In this document: piece by piece, positions 16,884-23,738 of the stretch
Numbering within the stretch: position 1 is the stretch's first letter
Layout of the letters: every line of letters begins with the position of its first letter
Notes under the pieces: model-generated
Told to the model about the DNA's origin: nothing
The model's database searches: none
Seen by the model: the letters and a program-made list of their open reading frames with translations, nothing else
Made by a program: the position numbers and the translations under genes
NCBI GenBank assembly: GCA_030018315.1
Contig: JASEGA010000017.1
Span: 1-43,877 of the forward strand
Reading direction: 5' to 3'
DNA from: a bacterium
GTDB lineage: Bacteria; Hydrothermota; UBA3073; JACQXS01; JAGMCI01
Length of the DNA: 43,877 bases

Positions 16884-17452
16884 ATGAGGGCAGGATTTGG
16901 TTTGGTGTTGTGTTTGGTCCTTTGTGATGAGATTCTGAAACAAGTTCAGAATGACAGGGGGGTCTGCTTTGCTCAGCAGTAGGTGGCAAGATATAATGGA
17001 CCAGGTAATTACAGTGATGTGGCGTATGCGATAGCAGTTGATGGTGAGTATGTGTATGTGACAGGAGGGAGTCCGGGTTCTGGCGCTGATTGGGACTATG
17101 CGACGATAAAGTATTCAAGTGTAGGAGTGGAGAAGAGTTCAAAAGTCTAAAAGTTCTGGAAGTGTATCCAAATCCATCTTTTGGCAATGCTTTGATTAAG
17201 TATGAGTTGCCGGAAAATGCGATAGTTAGTTTGAGGCTCTATGATATATCAGGTAGATTGGTGAATACCATTTATTCTGGGACACAAGAAAAAGGCGAGT
17301 ATGAGGTTGAGCTGAATGGCGAGTACATGGGTTCGCCCCTACCCACAGGCATTTATTTCCTGAGATTAGAGGTCCCGATAAATCGTGATTTCGCTTTGCT
17401 CAACAGGCGAGTTAAAAGTAACAAAGAAACTTACAATATTGAAATAGAATGA
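16884..17452 (+). pseudogene. Broken secreted protein: beta-propeller fragment plus C-terminal sorting domain
   Basis: An ATG at 16884 follows a strong ribosome site (AAAGGAGGGGAG) and encodes a hydrophobic leader (MRAGFGLVLCLVLCDE), then a stretch derived from a dispersed repeat (16930-16958). An in-frame TAG at 16980 stands where the family pattern WVARYNGPGNYSDVAYAIAV expects Trp, so it looks like a TGG-to-TAG change. The frame continues to GADWDYATIKYSSVGVE, then is lost near 17130. Another frame resumes with KVLEVYPNPSFGNALIKYEL ... LYDISGRLVNTIYSG ... GIYFLRLE, a type A sorting-type domain. Most of the propeller is missing, so this is a deleted remnant. Confidence 0.75.
17318..17342. 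repeat. Partial GTAGGGG-family palindrome in a sorting-domain remnant
   Basis: GGCGA and TTCGCC arms surround GTACATGGG, and the right side ends CCCCTAC like the other family members. It is read in frame as NGEYMGSPLP inside the C-terminal domain of the broken gene at 16884-17452. Confidence 0.45.
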
Positions 17453-17464
17453 GACAAAAAAACA

Positions 17465-17486
17465 TTTTGGGTCAGGAGACCCAAAA
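17465..17486. repeat. Hairpin-forming repeat, 9-bp stem
   Basis: TTTTGGGTC and GACCCAAAA are exact inverted arms around AGGA. No T-run follows on the plus strand, so I do not call it a terminator for the upstream remnant. It may be another dispersed repeat. Confidence 0.5.
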
Positions 17487-17569
17487 CTACACCGTGAAAA
17501 AAATGCCTAAAACACATAAATTTTTAGGGGACTTTTAGGTATTTTGGATTTTAGACATTTGTAGTTCAA

Positions 17570-19309
17570 ATGAAGGCACTTCTTTCAGGTAATGAGGCAG
17601 TAGCTCGTGGGGCATGGGAAGGAGGATGTCGGGTTGCGTGTGCATACCCGGGAACTCCATCTACAGAGATACTTGAAAATATAGCAAAATATAATGAAAT
17701 TTATAGTGAGTGGTCTACGAATGAGAAGGTAGCTTTTGATGTTGCCTCTGGTGCCTGCTTTGCGGGTGCACGTGTACTCGTGGCAATGAAACATGTTGGA
17801 CTTAATGTGGCAGCAGACCCATTCTTTTCTATGAGTTATTTAGGTGTTACTGGCGGCTTTATAGTTGTTTCTGCTGATGACCCCGGGATGTGGTCATCAC
17901 AAAATGAACAAGATAATCGCTGGTATGCAAAGATGGCTAAGGTACCTATGCTTGAACCATCTGATTCACAGGAAGCAAAAGAGTTTGTTAAGGTTGGATT
18001 TGATATTTCAGAAAAGTTTGATACCCCTGTGCTTCTCAGACTAACCACAAGAATTTGCCACTCTAAAACTGTAGTTGAACTTGCTGACCGAGTTGAATAT
18101 CCACCTGCAGGCTATGTTCCTAACATACAGAAGCGAATGGTTCTTCCTGGAACATCAAATGCTATGATGCGTCATCCAATTGTTGAACGTCGTCTTCTTG
18201 AGCTTAAAAAATACAGTGAAAAATTTAATAGTAATCGGATTGAGTATGGAAATCGCTCTTTAGGAATTATTACTTCTGGAATAGCTTATCAGTATGCAAA
18301 AGAAGTATTTCATAAAGCATCTTTCCTTAAACTATCAATGACTTATCCAATTCCTGATAACTTAATAAAGAAATTTGCATCGCAAGTTGATAAGTTATAT
18401 GTAATTGAGGAGGGAGACCCATTTCTTGAGACACATATAAAAGCACTTGGAATAGCAGTTATTGGCAAGGAGAAAGTGCCTGTATGTGGTGAACTTGACC
18501 AATCAGTACTTAAAGAAAATTTTGGGCTTGAGGTAGTACCTCTTAAAAAGAAAAAAATCACAGCTGGGGGTATTACTAAAATACCTGCAAGGCCACCAGT
18601 CCTATGTCCGGGGTGTCCGCATCGTGGTGTATTTTATACAATTAATAGACTAAAACTTTATGCAATTGGTGATATTGGATGCTATACATTAGGAACATTA
18701 CCACCTCTTAACGCAATGGATAGTTATGTTTGTATGGGGGCATCAATTGGAAATGTGCATGGACTGGATGTAGCTCTTAGGAACAAAATACTTGGAAAAG
18801 TTGTCGCAGTGATTGGTGATTCGACATTTTTTCATGCAGGTATTCCGGCGCTCATAGATGTTGTTTACAATAAAGGAGTGTCTACAATAATTGTGCTTGA
18901 TAACCTAACGACTGCAATGACTGGGCATCAGAATCACCCGGGGACAGGGTTGACATTTAAGGGAGAGAAAACTAAAGAGATACTAATTGAAGATGTTGGT
19001 AAAGCATGTGGAGTTAATCGTGTTTATATAGTTGACCCATATGACCTAAAAGCCACAATGGAAGTGATAAAGAGGGAGGTCAAATTTTCTGAGCCATCTC
19101 TCATAATTGCAAGAAGAGCCTGTGCATTAATGGTAAAATCTGAGTCACCTCTTAAAGTCAATTTGGATAAATGTACGGGTTGTAAGTTATGTGTTGGACT
19201 TGGCTGCCCGGCAATAACTATGCACGATAAAAAGGCATGGATAGACCCAATGCTGTGTAACGGATGTGGTATGTGTAAACAGGTATGTGTTAAAAAAGCT
19301 ATAACTTAA
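17570..19309 (+). CDS. iorA: Indolepyruvate:ferredoxin oxidoreductase, alpha subunit
   Basis: IorAB oxidatively decarboxylates aryl-2-oxo acids (from Trp, Phe, Tyr) to aryl-acetyl-CoA with ferredoxin reduction. The 579-aa protein starts with LSGNEAVARGAWEGGCRVACAYPGTPSTEI (pyrimidine domain, about 1-170). A TPP-binding domain (about 345-520) contains GDSTFFHAGIPALIDV and LDNLTTAMTGHQNHPGTG. Two [4Fe-4S] motifs close the protein: C535, C538, C541 and C546, then C563, C566, C569 and C573. The gene is 11 bp upstream of iorB. No Shine-Dalgarno or convincing promoter was found before the ATG. It implies an anaerobic, ferredoxin-based amino-acid fermentation route. Confidence 0.96.
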   Translation: MKALLSGNEAVARGAWEGGCRVACAYPGTPSTEILENIAKYNEIYSEWSTNEKVAFDVASGACFAGARVLVAMKHVGLNVAADPFFSMSYLGVTGGFIVVSADDPGMWSSQNEQDNRWYAKMAKVPMLEPSDSQEAKEFVKVGFDISEKFDTPVLLRLTTRICHSKTVVELADRVEYPPAGYVPNIQKRMVLPGTSNAMMRHPIVERRLLELKKYSEKFNSNRIEYGNRSLGIITSGIAYQYAKEVFHKASFLKLSMTYPIPDNLIKKFASQVDKLYVIEEGDPFLETHIKALGIAVIGKEKVPVCGELDQSVLKENFGLEVVPLKKKKITAGGITKIPARPPVLCPGCPHRGVFYTINRLKLYAIGDIGCYTLGTLPPLNAMDSYVCMGASIGNVHGLDVALRNKILGKVVAVIGDSTFFHAGIPALIDVVYNKGVSTIIVLDNLTTAMTGHQNHPGTGLTFKGEKTKEILIEDVGKACGVNRVYIVDPYDLKATMEVIKREVKFSEPSLIIARRACALMVKSESPLKVNLDKCTGCKLCVGLGCPAITMHDKKAWIDPMLCNGCGMCKQVCVKKAIT

Positions 19310-19320
19310 AAGTCAATATT

Positions 19321-19908
19321 ATGCAAAATACAAAAAATATCCTAATCTGTGGAGTTGGTGGTCAGGGGATACTTTTAGCGTCTGATATACTCGCAAAGGT
19401 TGCACTTAATTGTGGATTTGATGTCAAAAAAAGCGAAGTCCACGGTATGGCACAGAGGGGGGGAGCTGTGGTATCAGCTGTTAGATTTGGGGATAAAGTT
19501 TATTCACCCCTTGTAGGTGATAAGGAAGCTGATATAATTTTGGCATTTGAAAAACTTGAAGCTTTAAGAAGAGTTAATTATCTTAAACCTGGTGGTACTT
19601 ATATTGTTAACGATTGCGAATTGCCACCGCTTTTGGTATCAATGGGTGAAGAAGAATATCCTAAAAATATCGTGCTACAACTTAAAAAATTAGCTAAAGA
19701 AGTTGTTCTTATAAATGGTTTGGGCCTAGCCAAACAATCGGGTAACCCAAGAACTGTCAATATTGTCCTATTAGGAGCACTTGCAAAGAAATTTGACTTT
19801 CCAAAAGATAAATGGTTACAGGTGATTAAGCATACTGTGCCTCCAAAAACTTGGGCAGCAAATAATAAGGCATTCCTGTTAGGCTTCTCGTTTAAATCAT
19901 TGATGTAA
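19321..19908 (+). CDS. iorB: Indolepyruvate:ferredoxin oxidoreductase, beta (gamma-domain) subunit
   Basis: The 195-aa protein begins with ILICGVGGQGILLASDILAK and contains KSEVHGMAQRGGAVVSAVRFG, the hallmarks of the pyruvate/ketoisovalerate oxidoreductase gamma domain found in IorB. It pairs with IorA from the same transcript. The length is normal for the short form. A hairpin (CCAGCCTA/TAGGCTGG, 19928-19948) lies about 20 bp after its stop, without a T-run. Confidence 0.95.
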   Translation: MQNTKNILICGVGGQGILLASDILAKVALNCGFDVKKSEVHGMAQRGGAVVSAVRFGDKVYSPLVGDKEADIILAFEKLEALRRVNYLKPGGTYIVNDCELPPLLVSMGEEEYPKNIVLQLKKLAKEVVLINGLGLAKQSGNPRTVNIVLLGALAKKFDFPKDKWLQVIKHTVPPKTWAANNKAFLLGFSFKSLM

Positions 19909-19927
19909 ACTGAATTTCAGTCTAAAT

Positions 19928-19948
19928 CCAGCCTATTGTGTAGGCTGG
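19928..19948 (+). other. Hairpin after iorB
   Basis: CCAGCCTA and TAGGCTGG are exact arms around TTGTG. It could assist termination after iorB, but there is no U-tract, so its role is uncertain. Confidence 0.35.
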
Positions 19949-19956
19949 GTAATGAA

Positions 19957-20035
19957 ATGACCAAACTGGATTACTGGTTACTTTTGCATTCAATCCTTGA
20001 GCTATCCTGTCATTCTGAGCGAAGCGAAGAATCTA
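19957..20035 (+). repeat. Decayed copy of the dprA 5' end plus dispersed repeat
   Basis: Bases 19957-19996 would encode MTKLDYWLLLHSI, nearly the same as the real DprA start MKLNYWLLLHSI; 33 of 40 bases match 20037-20076. Between the two copies lies a TGTCATTCTGAGCG-family repeat (20009-20034). The first copy runs into a stop (TGA, 20038-20040) after 27 codons. Confidence 0.75.
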
Positions 20036-20036
20036 C

Positions 20037-20933
20037 ATGATGAAACTAAATTACTGGCTACTTCTGCATTCAATTCCCGGGATAGGGGCTGCTACTTTTA
20101 ACAAGTTGCTTGAAAGATTTGGTGAACCTAATAGAATTATTCAGGCAAAAAGAGAAGAACTCATGTGTATCCCAAGGTTAAGCCCAAGGTTAGTAAACTC
20201 AATACTGTCAATCCGTAGGGGCGGGGTAACCCCGCCCCTACATTATATACAAGATATGGATAAAATTCTTGTTGAACTCAATAAGAGACAGTTTAAAATG
20301 ATTACAAGATATAATGAAGATTACCCTTCAAGGCTTAGAGGAATAAAAAATTCACCCCCTATCATTTATGTCTATGGTAAACTGGATATGCCTAAGACCA
20401 TAGCTATAGTGGGTACAAGACAAGCCTCATTTCAAGGCTTACAAAAGGCTATTGAGTTTGCAAGTAAGCTTGCTACTCGAGGTTTTACAATTGTATCAGG
20501 TTATGCGAAAGGTATTGATACTTATGCTCATCTTGGTGCACTTAAAGGAAAGGGGAGAACGGTAATGGTGCTTCCGACAGGTGTACTCAATTTTGCCTTG
20601 CATAAAGAGCTCTATGGAGTGAGAGCAGAACTGTGGGAGCATGGTACAATTGTATCTGAATTCTTTCCAACAGCCGGTTGGACTACAGGGCAAGCAATGT
20701 TAAGAAATCGTATAATTAGTGGACTTGGAGATGCTACCCTTGTGATTGAGGCAGGCGAGAAGGGTGGTACAATAGCAACAGCAAAATGGGCAAAGGAACA
20801 AGGTAAACCGCTGTTTATATCAAGTCCAGCAGATAATAAGAGTAGCAAAGAAATAATTGGGCTTGGTGCTAAATTAGTAGAAAGCCCTGAAGATGTTTTA
20901 AGGGAACTAACCAGTTTTTCGGTCTCATTTTAA
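20037..20933 (+). CDS. dprA: DNA-processing protein DprA
   Basis: DprA binds incoming single-stranded DNA and loads RecA during transformation. The 298-aa protein has an N-terminal helix-hairpin-helix (LLHSIPGIGAATFNKLLERFG) and a Rossmann core (VGTRQASFQGLQKAIEFASKL, TIVSGYAKGIDTYAHLGAL, NRIISGLGDATLVIEAGEKGGTIATA). It lacks the C-terminal winged-helix domain of longer members. A 27-bp palindrome (20215-20241) is read in frame as RGGVTPPLH between the HhH and core domains. Both gene ends have extra partial copies nearby (19957-19996 and 21780-21905). Two adjacent ATGs (20037 and 20040) are available and no ribosome site is obvious. Confidence 0.92.
   Translation: MMKLNYWLLLHSIPGIGAATFNKLLERFGEPNRIIQAKREELMCIPRLSPRLVNSILSIRRGGVTPPLHYIQDMDKILVELNKRQFKMITRYNEDYPSRLRGIKNSPPIIYVYGKLDMPKTIAIVGTRQASFQGLQKAIEFASKLATRGFTIVSGYAKGIDTYAHLGALKGKGRTVMVLPTGVLNFALHKELYGVRAELWEHGTIVSEFFPTAGWTTGQAMLRNRIISGLGDATLVIEAGEKGGTIATAKWAKEQGKPLFISSPADNKSSKEIIGLGAKLVESPEDVLRELTSFSVSF
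20215..20241. repeat. 27-bp GTAGGGG palindrome inserted in frame in dprA
   Basis: Two exact 13-base arms (GTAGGGGCGGGGT and its complement) flank one central A. A 25/27 copy is intergenic at 15423-15449. The G+C content is far above that of the gene. It adds nine codons that keep the frame open. Confidence 0.9.
20772..20897 (+). repeat. dprA 3' segment, left copy of a direct repeat
   Basis: This part of dprA is repeated at 21780-21905, 1008 bp downstream, with six mismatches over about 126 bases. Confidence 0.9.
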
Positions 20934-20937
20934 TCCA

Positions 20938-20985
20938 CTGCAACGCCGCCCTCGCGCCACCCCCGCACCGCCCATTTTCGGACAA
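20938..20985. other. Short GC-rich block after dprA
   Basis: The run CGCCGCCCTCGCGCCACCCC and the following bases are over 70% G+C in a region otherwise near 35%. It sits just after the dprA stop, at the left border of the toxin/antitoxin segment. I see no gene or clear hairpin in it. Confidence 0.45.
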
Positions 20986-21019
20986 AAAATTAGTGATATA
21001 TGCTAGCGAGATTTAAAAC

Positions 21020-21046
21020 TTGACTTTTTTGATGGCGTAGTATATT
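21020..21046 (+). promoter_or_regulatory. Possible promoter of the PIN/antitoxin pair
   Basis: TTGACT (21020-21025) is followed after 15 bp by TATATT (21041-21046), with another -10-like TATACA at 21048. Either would start transcription within about six bases of the ATG at 21059. The spacing is short of the optimum, so this is tentative. Confidence 0.35.
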
Positions 21047-21058
21047 TTATACAATAGA

Positions 21059-21520
21059 ATGAAGTTGAGAATTTACACAGATACTTCAGTAATTGGAGGC
21101 TGCTTGGATGAAGTGTTCAAAGATGCGTCTTTAAAACTGATTGATAAATTTAAACGGGGCGAAATGATACCAGTAATATCTGAGCTCACCACACTTGAGT
21201 TGAGAGATGCACCTAAGGAAGTTCAGAATATATTTAAGGAAATACCCGAAGAGAATATAGAATATGTGGAGTTAACAGAAGAGGCAGTGAATCTTGCCCA
21301 TAAATATATATCTGAGGAAGTAGTAGTGAAGGATGAATTAGTGGATGCCGAACACATAGCAATTGCAACAATAAGCCGTGTAGATGTAGTAGTAAGTTGG
21401 AACTTTAAGCATATTGTTAACTTAAATAGAATACGCGGCTTTAATGCAATAAACTTAAAAATGGGCTATCCTTTATTAGAAATAAGAAGCCCTTGGGAGG
21501 TGATGGTTTATGAAGGGTGA
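21059..21520 (+). CDS. PIN-domain protein, probable VapC-type toxin
   Basis: The 153-aa protein has a PIN fold pattern: the first acidic residue in YTDTSVIGG (D8), E47 in TLELRD, D96 in KDELVDAEHIAIATI and the terminal VVSWNFKHIVN motif (N115). PIN toxins are Mg-dependent RNases that inhibit translation. It overlaps by 11 bp a 57-aa gene of antitoxin size (21510-21683), so the toxin comes first, the reverse of most VapBC pairs. The pair lies between two copies of the dprA 3' end, which suggests acquisition. No Shine-Dalgarno precedes the ATG. Confidence 0.85.
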   Translation: MKLRIYTDTSVIGGCLDEVFKDASLKLIDKFKRGEMIPVISELTTLELRDAPKEVQNIFKEIPEENIEYVELTEEAVNLAHKYISEEVVVKDELVDAEHIAIATISRVDVVVSWNFKHIVNLNRIRGFNAINLKMGYPLLEIRSPWEVMVYEG

Positions 21521-21683
21521 AAGGAAATTTGATGCTGTAAAAATGATGCGTGAAATTAGAGATAAGTTGAGTAAAGAGTTTATGAATATGAGCTATGATG
21601 AGCAAAAGAGATATATAAAGGAAAGAGTTGAATTTAAGGCAAGACAGGTAAATGAATCCTCATCCGCCTTAATTTCAAAATGA
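21510..21683 (+). CDS. Small partner of the PIN protein, probable antitoxin (57 aa)
   Basis: I translated this by hand from the ATG at 21510. It encodes MKGERKFDAVKMMREIRDKL followed by a charged helical stretch (SYDEQKRYIKERVEFKARQ) and stops at TGA 21681-21683. A strong ribosome site (GGGAGGTGATGG) lies inside the 3' end of the PIN gene and the two genes overlap by 11 bp, so translation is coupled. The FDAVKMMREIRDKLSKE pattern is one I associate with short partners of PIN proteins. It has no recognisable DNA-binding domain, so the pair may lack classical operator autoregulation. Confidence 0.75.
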   Translation: MKGERKFDAVKMMREIRDKLSKEFMNMSYDEQKRYIKERVEFKARQVNESSSALISK

Positions 21684-21779
21684 AGTTGAATTTAGGCTAT
21701 ATTGAGGTATGAAAATACAATCTTTCATTACGGAAATTGTGTTTCGTACAGTTGGGCTCTGTCCTATAGAAAAATGTGC

Positions 21780-21911
21780 ATAGCAACAGCAAAGTGGGCA
21801 AAGGAGCAAGGTAAACCGCTGTTTATATCAAGTCCAGCAGATACTAAGAGTGGCAAAGAAATAATTGGGCTTGGTGCTAAATCAGTAGAAAGCCCTGAAG
21901 ATGTCTTTTAA
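21780..21911 (+). pseudogene. Duplicated 3' fragment of dprA
   Basis: The fragment encodes IATAKWAKEQGKPLFISSPA and then DTKSGKEIIGLGAKSVESPE, the same as the DprA C-terminus apart from three residues. It differs from 20772-20897 at six of about 126 bases. The homology begins abruptly at 21780 and ends at 21905; the fragment stops at TAA 21909-21911 without the last ten DprA residues. It has no plausible independent function. Confidence 0.85.
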
Positions 21912-21993
21912 ACTGACACCCCGGTTCTCCTTGGGTTGCTCATTGTATAATTATATTAACAGTATTTTTATTCAGACCTGACACCATTTACCT
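21912..21993. repeat. GGTGTCA-type repeats, including copy B
   Basis: On the minus strand, 21985-21963 is identical over 23 bases to 10501-10523 (GGTGTCAGGTCTGAATAAAA and on). A second TGACACC is at 21913-21919. These flank a small AT-rich spacer. The next gene begins directly after, and its 5' end may have been affected. Confidence 0.6.
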
Positions 21994-23343
21994 TTGTGGT
22001 GCGCGGACAAGGAAGCAAAAAAATTTATAAAATTACAATTGAATAGGATTGTGCAAAGAATCTTTTTAATAATAGTTTCTACTTTAGGATTACCTGTGTC
22101 TATTAGCTGGGGAGACCTTGAAGAATTGGGGTCAATTGTGGGTGATTATCAAGATGTGGTAGTAGGTGATTACGCTTATTGTCTTGGCGATTCAGCACTA
22201 AAAATTATAGATATTTCAGACCCCACACACCCTATTATTGTAGGAAATTTACCTTTATCCAGCACAATTGGAGTTGACTGGAATCTTTTCATCAAGCAAA
22301 ACTATGCTTATATTGCCAATGGTGATTTACAAATTGTAGATATTTCACATCCTACAAATCCCGTGCTTATTCTTTCTCAAGCCGTTATTTGGACTACCAG
22401 AGATATTTATGTGGATAGTATTTACGCCTATATAGTAGGGTATCTTGTTGTTCCCCCTTATACTAACAATGGAATATTAGAAATATTAGACATTTCCACT
22501 CCATCCGCTCCTTCTGTTGTGGGTAGTTTGATAATAGAAGATAGACAATTCAGCACCATTTATGGGAAGGAGAATTATGTGTATATTGGGACTCAGGCTT
22601 GGGGACCGACCCCACTATATGCAGTAGAGGTAACTAATCCCTCAGCACCACAAGTCACAGATACTCTAGATGGTTTTATTGTGATGGACGATATTCATGT
22701 AGAGAATAATTATGCTTATATAGTTACTCACAATGGGTTTCATATAGTAAATATTTCCAATCCTTTCGATCTAACGTTTGTACAAAGTTTACCGCTACTT
22801 TCTGGGTCAAGTATTTTTGTCGAAAATCCTTATGTGTATATAGCTGCTATGAACAAAGGATTAAAAATTGTAGATATCTCTGATTGTCAAAACCCACTTG
22901 TTGTTGACAGTGCATCTACACTTGGTGTTTCGTGTGCTGTTTATAAAAACAATAAGTATATATATTTGGCGGATGGCAATGCGGGAGGGACAGGAAACGG
23001 CGGTTTTCGCATTTTTAGATTTACTTCCGGGGTGAAAGAGAGAGAATTTTCTTCCTCTGAGACGTGTTTTTATCAAAACTACCCAAATCCATTTGAGGGA
23101 AAAACAATAATTAGATATACGTTCCCTTCCCGAGTTAAACCTTTTTACTTTTTGAAAATCTATAATGTCGCAGGTAAATTGGTAAGGACTGTAGAACTGA
23201 AGGAAAAAGGAGGTGGAACTTTTTGTTGGAATGGTACTAATGAAGAAGGGGGAAAAGTTTCCAGTGGGATTTACTTTTATCAATTTTATTCAGTGGATAA
23301 AAGTTTTATAGAAGATTTTGGTAAAATGTTAAAAATGAAATAG
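21994..23343 (+). CDS. Secreted LVIVD-repeat beta-propeller protein with C-terminal sorting domain
   Basis: The protein consists of repeated LVIVD units (LKIIDISDPTHPIIVG, LQIVDISHPTNPVLI, LEILDISTPSAPSVVG, FHIVNISNPFDLTFVQ, LKIVDISDCQNPLVVD), which form a propeller-like surface domain. It ends with a type A-like sorting domain (YQNYPNPFEGKTIIRYTFPS ... VAGKLVRTVEL ... GIYFYQFYSVD). The start is uncertain: the longest frame opens with a TTG at 21994, but the hydrophobic signal sequence (QRIFLIIVSTLGLPVSISWG) suggests the GTG at 22051 or the TTG at 22039. No good ribosome site supports any of these. A repeat abuts the 5' end, so the original start may be lost. Confidence 0.85.
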   Translation: MWCADKEAKKFIKLQLNRIVQRIFLIIVSTLGLPVSISWGDLEELGSIVGDYQDVVVGDYAYCLGDSALKIIDISDPTHPIIVGNLPLSSTIGVDWNLFIKQNYAYIANGDLQIVDISHPTNPVLILSQAVIWTTRDIYVDSIYAYIVGYLVVPPYTNNGILEILDISTPSAPSVVGSLIIEDRQFSTIYGKENYVYIGTQAWGPTPLYAVEVTNPSAPQVTDTLDGFIVMDDIHVENNYAYIVTHNGFHIVNISNPFDLTFVQSLPLLSGSSIFVENPYVYIAAMNKGLKIVDISDCQNPLVVDSASTLGVSCAVYKNNKYIYLADGNAGGTGNGGFRIFRFTSGVKEREFSSSETCFYQNYPNPFEGKTIIRYTFPSRVKPFYFLKIYNVAGKLVRTVELKEKGGGTFCWNGTNEEGGKVSSGIYFYQFYSVDKSFIEDFGKMLKMK

Positions 23344-23717
23344 GAGGTGAAGTATGTTAAGGAGAATAATGGTGTCACAGGAGAATAATGGTGTCAAGTC
23401 TGATTTTTTCTCTCCGGAATTTAGAGCTAAAATTAAAATGAAGAAATAAAATATTGTGGTTGATAGAAAAAATATAGGAGTCAAGGAGAGAGGCAAAACC
23501 ATAAATATGGAGAGAAAGAATACCCTCAAATTGGTTGTAATAGAGACGACAGTGCAAGTTAAATGGTGTCAATTCTTTCTAAGTTCTTATATTTCATAAG
23601 CTTACATTAATACTTTTCACTACGCATCGTTCCTTGAAGTCCTCTTTTATATTATAACAATTCCATCAAAAAGTCAATTCTTTTTTCTGATTTCAGAGTA
23701 GAAAAATTTATAAAGCC
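23344..23717. other. Gene-free stretch with GGTGTCA repeats
   Basis: I find no convincing coding region. GGTGTCA occurs at 23371, 23391 and 23566, the second in GGTGTCAAGTCTGATTTTTT, which resembles the GGTGTCAGGTCTGA elements at 10501 and 21985. The A/G-rich sequence between could be a decayed mobile element, but I cannot recognise a transposase in any frame. Confidence 0.5.
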
Positions 23718-23738
23718 AGCTATACTATAAATATAGCT
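23718..23738. terminator. Possible terminator after the Sua5-phosphatase gene
   Basis: AGCTATA and TATAGCT are exact arms around a seven-base loop, directly after the minus-strand stop. On the minus strand a T-rich stretch (GGCTTTATAAATTTTTC) follows; on the plus strand TTATTCTATTCTTTTC follows, so it could work in both directions. Confidence 0.45.

Noticed and set aside
16980-16982. Recoding of UAG as an amino acid
   Set aside because: RF1 is encoded in the window, other genes such as the LVIVD protein end in TAG, and this gene has further lesions, so a nonsense mutation is simpler.
17465-17486. Intrinsic terminator
   Set aside because: The stem is good, but no T-run follows on the plus strand and no minus-strand gene ends here.
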